Part shown: positions 62,238 through 64,000 of the stretch, in pieces
Layout: each line of letters opens with the position of its first letter
Numbering within the stretch: position 1 is the stretch's first letter
Source: Streptomyces sp. V1I1
GTDB taxonomy: Bacteria; Actinomycetota; Actinomycetes; Streptomycetales; Streptomycetaceae
DNA length: 64,000 nucleotides
NCBI RefSeq assembly: GCF_030817355.1
Contig: NZ_JAUSZH010000001.1
Location: 4,687,501-4,751,500 of the forward strand
Direction: 5' to 3'
Made by a program: the position numbers and the translations under genes
The notes under the pieces: model-generated
Database searches by the model: none
Seen by the model: the letters and a program-made list of their open reading frames with translations, nothing else
What the model was told of the DNA's origin: nothing

Positions 62238-62309
62238 CACCCCGCGCACCCCGCGCACCCCGGGCACCCCGCGCGGACCGGGCACCCCGCGCACCCCGGG
62301 CACCCCGGG
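62238..62309. repeat. Eight 9-bp tandem repeats upstream of ltrA
   Basis: CACCCCGSG units run from 62238 to 62309, with one diverged unit (CGGACCGGG). They lie 65-136 bp upstream of ltrA and 117 bp before the opposite gene, in the shared promoter region. Confidence 0.8.
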
Positions 62310-62425
62310 CGGCCGTCCCCGGCCCCCCCGCCGACCGCCCTCGGCCACCCGCAGCTGCCGCCGCGCCCCGACTACCGCCCGGGCCACCCGACCGGTACCC
62401 GCCCCCCTCGCCGTACCCTGGAGGT

Positions 62426-62632
62426 ATGAGCACCGCCCCCGCCCCCGGACCGCGTGATGCGAAGCAGCCACGACAGCAGTCCCCGAAGCCGAAGCTGATC
62501 TTCGACGATCCGCTGGACCAGCAATCCCCGGACGATACGGACCGTGGGTGGGGCGAGCGGCCTCTTGCGGCCGGCGACAGCGCCGCCGATTTGGCACGCT
62601 TCCTCGACGAGAAGCCGCCCCACCACATCTGA
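62426..62632 (+). CDS. Small conserved hydrophilic protein
   Basis: The 68-residue proline-rich protein (PKPKLIFDDPLDQQSPDDTD then ADLARFLDEKPPHHI) looks like a conserved short streptomycete protein. The C-terminal helix LARFLDEKPPHH is its best-formed part. CTGGAGG lies directly upstream. Convergent with mscL, 16 bp apart. Function unknown. Confidence 0.7.
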   Translation: MSTAPAPGPRDAKQPRQQSPKPKLIFDDPLDQQSPDDTDRGWGERPLAAGDSAADLARFLDEKPPHHI

Positions 62633-62648
62633 GCTTTCGCTGCCTTCG

Positions 62649-63113
62649 CTACTCGTCGTGGCCCGAGCGGCGCTGCGCCACGACCGCGTCGCGGATCTCC
62701 TTCAGGACCTCGAGCTCGGTCAGCTCGACCACTTCCTTCGCGCCTTCCTTGGCGGCCTCCCGCTCGGCCCTCCTGGCCAGGTACTTGGACATGGGCAGCA
62801 CCATCAGGAAGTAGACGACGGCCGCGGTGATCAGGAAGGTGAGCGTGGCGCTGAGCACCGAGCCCCACAGGATCTGGATGCCGTCCACCTCGCCGTTCAC
62901 CGTCTTGCAGCTGCCCTTCAGGCAGGAGTTGTAGGAGTCGAGCTCCTTCGTCCCGAACGCGCCGACCACCGGGTTGATCACGCCCTTCACCACGGAGTTC
63001 ACGATCTGGGTGAACGCCGCGCCGATGACCACGGCGACGGCCAGGTCGATCACATTGCCGCGCATCAGAAAGGTCTTGAAGCCTTCCACGACGCTGACCT
63101 TCTTCTCGCTCAC
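62649..63113 (-). CDS. mscL: Large-conductance mechanosensitive channel MscL
   Basis: The 154-residue protein (from the GTG at 63113) has the MscL pattern: a cytoplasmic VVEGFKTFLMRGNVIDLAVA with pore helix VVIGAAFTQIVNSVVKGVIN, a periplasmic loop with two cysteines (SCLKGSCK), and a second helix (LTFLITAAVVYFLMVLPMS), then a charged bundle ending in EVLKEIRDAVVAQR. Homopentamers open under membrane tension to release solutes during osmotic downshock. The frame extends a few codons upstream without conserved sequence. The loop cysteine pair is unusual but seen in actinomycetes. Confidence 0.95.
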   Translation of the reverse strand: MSEKKVSVVEGFKTFLMRGNVIDLAVAVVIGAAFTQIVNSVVKGVINPVVGAFGTKELDSYNSCLKGSCKTVNGEVDGIQILWGSVLSATLTFLITAAVVYFLMVLPMSKYLARRAEREAAKEGAKEVVELTELEVLKEIRDAVVAQRRSGHDE

Positions 63114-63245
63114 CACTGAGCCTCTCTTCGCATGTGCAGGACACGGAGCCAAACGCTCCGAAACCTACGTCAGCGCGTGACCGCGCTGTCCAGTCCCCAT
63201 ATGCGAAGAAGCAACCTGACGGTACGTCAGTACGGGCACGAGCAG

Positions 63246-63779
63246 TCAGCACACTGTCACCGCCAGCCGGGATGTCGCCCCCGCGCCCGCCAGCGCCGCG
63301 GCCGTCGCCCGTGGAACGGACAGCACAACCAGCGCACCGCCGTCCGGAGAAGAGCCCTCAGCTGACGGCTCGCGCGTACCCGGGACTTCGGCCACCCGGG
63401 CTCCCGACGCCACCACTCGTGCCTCGGACCCTTGCCCCGTAGGGGAGTTGGCGGCGGCGATCACATCCACCCGGTCTCCCGGGCGCAGCAGCCGTACTGT
63501 CGCGGCATCCGCGATACGCACCGGAGCCGACACCATCTCGGCGGCGGGCCGGCGCTCGCGCTGCGGTGCCGCGGCGAGCGACTCCGTCCCCGAACCGTCC
63601 GCGCCGCGGGCACCCGAAGCGGCAAGCGCCGCCGCCGTCATGGCGAGACCGGCCGCCAGCGCCCGCCTTCGCCGTCGCATCGCCCGCTGCAGCCGATGCG
63701 CTCCGCCGTGCACCCGCAGCGGAGCGAACGGGGGCACACCTAGAGGCTCGGGCGCGGGGGAGGGAGGGAGAAGCGACAT
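63246..63779 (-). CDS. CpaB/RcpC-like SAF-domain protein (Flp pilus assembly type)
   Basis: The 177-residue protein has a basic region and a membrane segment (AAGLAMTAAALAASG, near 45-60). A SAF/RcpC-like beta-clip domain follows: VSAPVRIADAATVRLLRPGD then RVDVIAAA, then VVASGARVAEVPG and LVVLSVPRATAAALAGAG. The RLLRPGDRVDVI pattern is typical of CpaB proteins that guide Flp pilins. No other pilus gene is in the window. The start is probably the ATG at 63779; GTG at 63788 is possible. A 13-bp repeat array occupies its promoter region. mscL is downstream in the same direction. Confidence 0.82.
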   Translation of the reverse strand: MSLLPPSPAPEPLGVPPFAPLRVHGGAHRLQRAMRRRRRALAAGLAMTAAALAASGARGADGSGTESLAAAPQRERRPAAEMVSAPVRIADAATVRLLRPGDRVDVIAAANSPTGQGSEARVVASGARVAEVPGTREPSAEGSSPDGGALVVLSVPRATAAALAGAGATSRLAVTVC

Positions 63780-63811
63780 GACACTCACCGCCTGTCGTGA
63801 GGAGTGGAGTT

Positions 63812-63928
63812 GGACCGATCACCAGGACCGATCACCAGGACCGATCACCAGGTCCGATCACCAGGACCGATCACCTGGTCCGACCACCTGGACCGATCAC
63901 CAGGACCGATCACCTGGTCCGACCGCTC
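63812..63928. repeat. Nine 13-bp tandem repeats upstream of the CpaB-like gene
   Basis: Units of GGWCCGAYCACCW run without a gap from 63812 to 63928; the last is partly diverged. GGWCC is itself a palindrome, so each unit offers a half-turn-spaced symmetric site. The array begins 33 bp before the start codon of the minus-strand gene. Confidence 0.92.
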
Positions 63929-63965
63929 CTCACGATCCACCCTCCGTCCGCATCCCGCAGACGCC

Positions 63966-63992
63966 TGTGGACGACCCCCGCCCTGTGGACAA
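63966..63992. promoter_or_regulatory. Two DnaA-box-like sequences
   Basis: TGTGGACAA (63984-63992, complement TTGTCCACA) matches the streptomycete DnaA box. TGTGGACGA (63966-63974) differs at one base. Only two are visible before the window ends, so their role is open. Confidence 0.35.
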
Positions 63993-64000
63993 CTCCCTCA

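Noticed and set aside
63966..63992. Replication origin from DnaA-box-like sequences
   Set aside because: Only two boxes, without dnaA, dnaN or a larger cluster. Not enough to call an origin.

Overview
The window looks like chromosome from a Streptomyces or a very close relative. Base composition is very GC-rich and GTG starts are frequent. Typical streptomycete genes are present: an HrdD-type sigma factor, the F420 gene fbiC, a WhiJ-like XRE/DUF397 pair, a GPP34 protein, and two copies of the interspersed repeat containing CCCGTCCGGCGTTTGAGGAC. All identifications come from reading translations and motifs; no database search was run.

Region by region. 1-2.7 kb: the 3' end of a PTS enzyme I-type gene, then dhaK and dhaL (PEP-dependent dihydroxyacetone kinase). 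2.8-5 kb: an orphan nitrate/nitrite-sensing-type histidine kinase, followed by a methyltransferase remnant. 5.4-8 kb: fbiC, carrying an in-frame copy of a small GC-rich repeat. 8-11.6 kb: a large NTPase with a TPR array. 11.8-16.6 kb: an ADP-ribosylglycohydrolase homologue lacking its usual metal-site aspartates, a sodium:solute symporter, an SDR, and a divergent unknown gene sharing a palindromic operator with the SDR. 16.8-19 kb: DUF397, XRE and GPP34 genes. 19.3-25.2 kb: a long membrane-anchored D,D-carboxypeptidase with an acidic repeat tail, a polytopic membrane protein and a membrane-anchored unknown.

25.3-36.8 kb is a decayed integration region. A complete tRNA-Arg(CCT) gene lies at 36.7 kb. 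An exact 43-bp copy of its 3' part lies at 31.5 kb, and a degraded copy at 25.9 kb beside a truncated leucine-rich-repeat gene. Between the copies are gene fragments (SHOCT, LysR, M20 peptidase) and intact cargo: a SpoIIE-type phosphatase, a TetR/membrane-protein pair, lipoproteins, a carbonic anhydrase/SulP operon below a 26-bp dyad, and a CsbD protein. No integrase was found.

36.9-50.7 kb is mostly ordinary chromosome. It holds CapA, a frameshifted acyl-CoA ligase, an M6 metalloprotease, TetR with a DHA2 efflux pump, MarR divergent from a LigB-type dioxygenase, a GNAT enzyme with a repeat tail, hrdD behind a sequence matching a sigma-R promoter, a WYL regulator divergent from a second DHA2 pump, and an RsbW-like ATPase. 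50.9-58.7 kb is accessory: a 5'-truncated IS481 transposase, a broken RepSA-type replication gene from an integrative plasmid, a frameshifted S8 protease, a compact operon of two WxL-like secreted proteins plus a DUF916-like membrane-anchored partner, and an IS630 scrap. 58.9-64 kb returns to core genes: DUF6227, P1 peptidase, LtrA, a small conserved protein, MscL, and a CpaB/SAF-type protein preceded by nine 13-bp tandem repeats.
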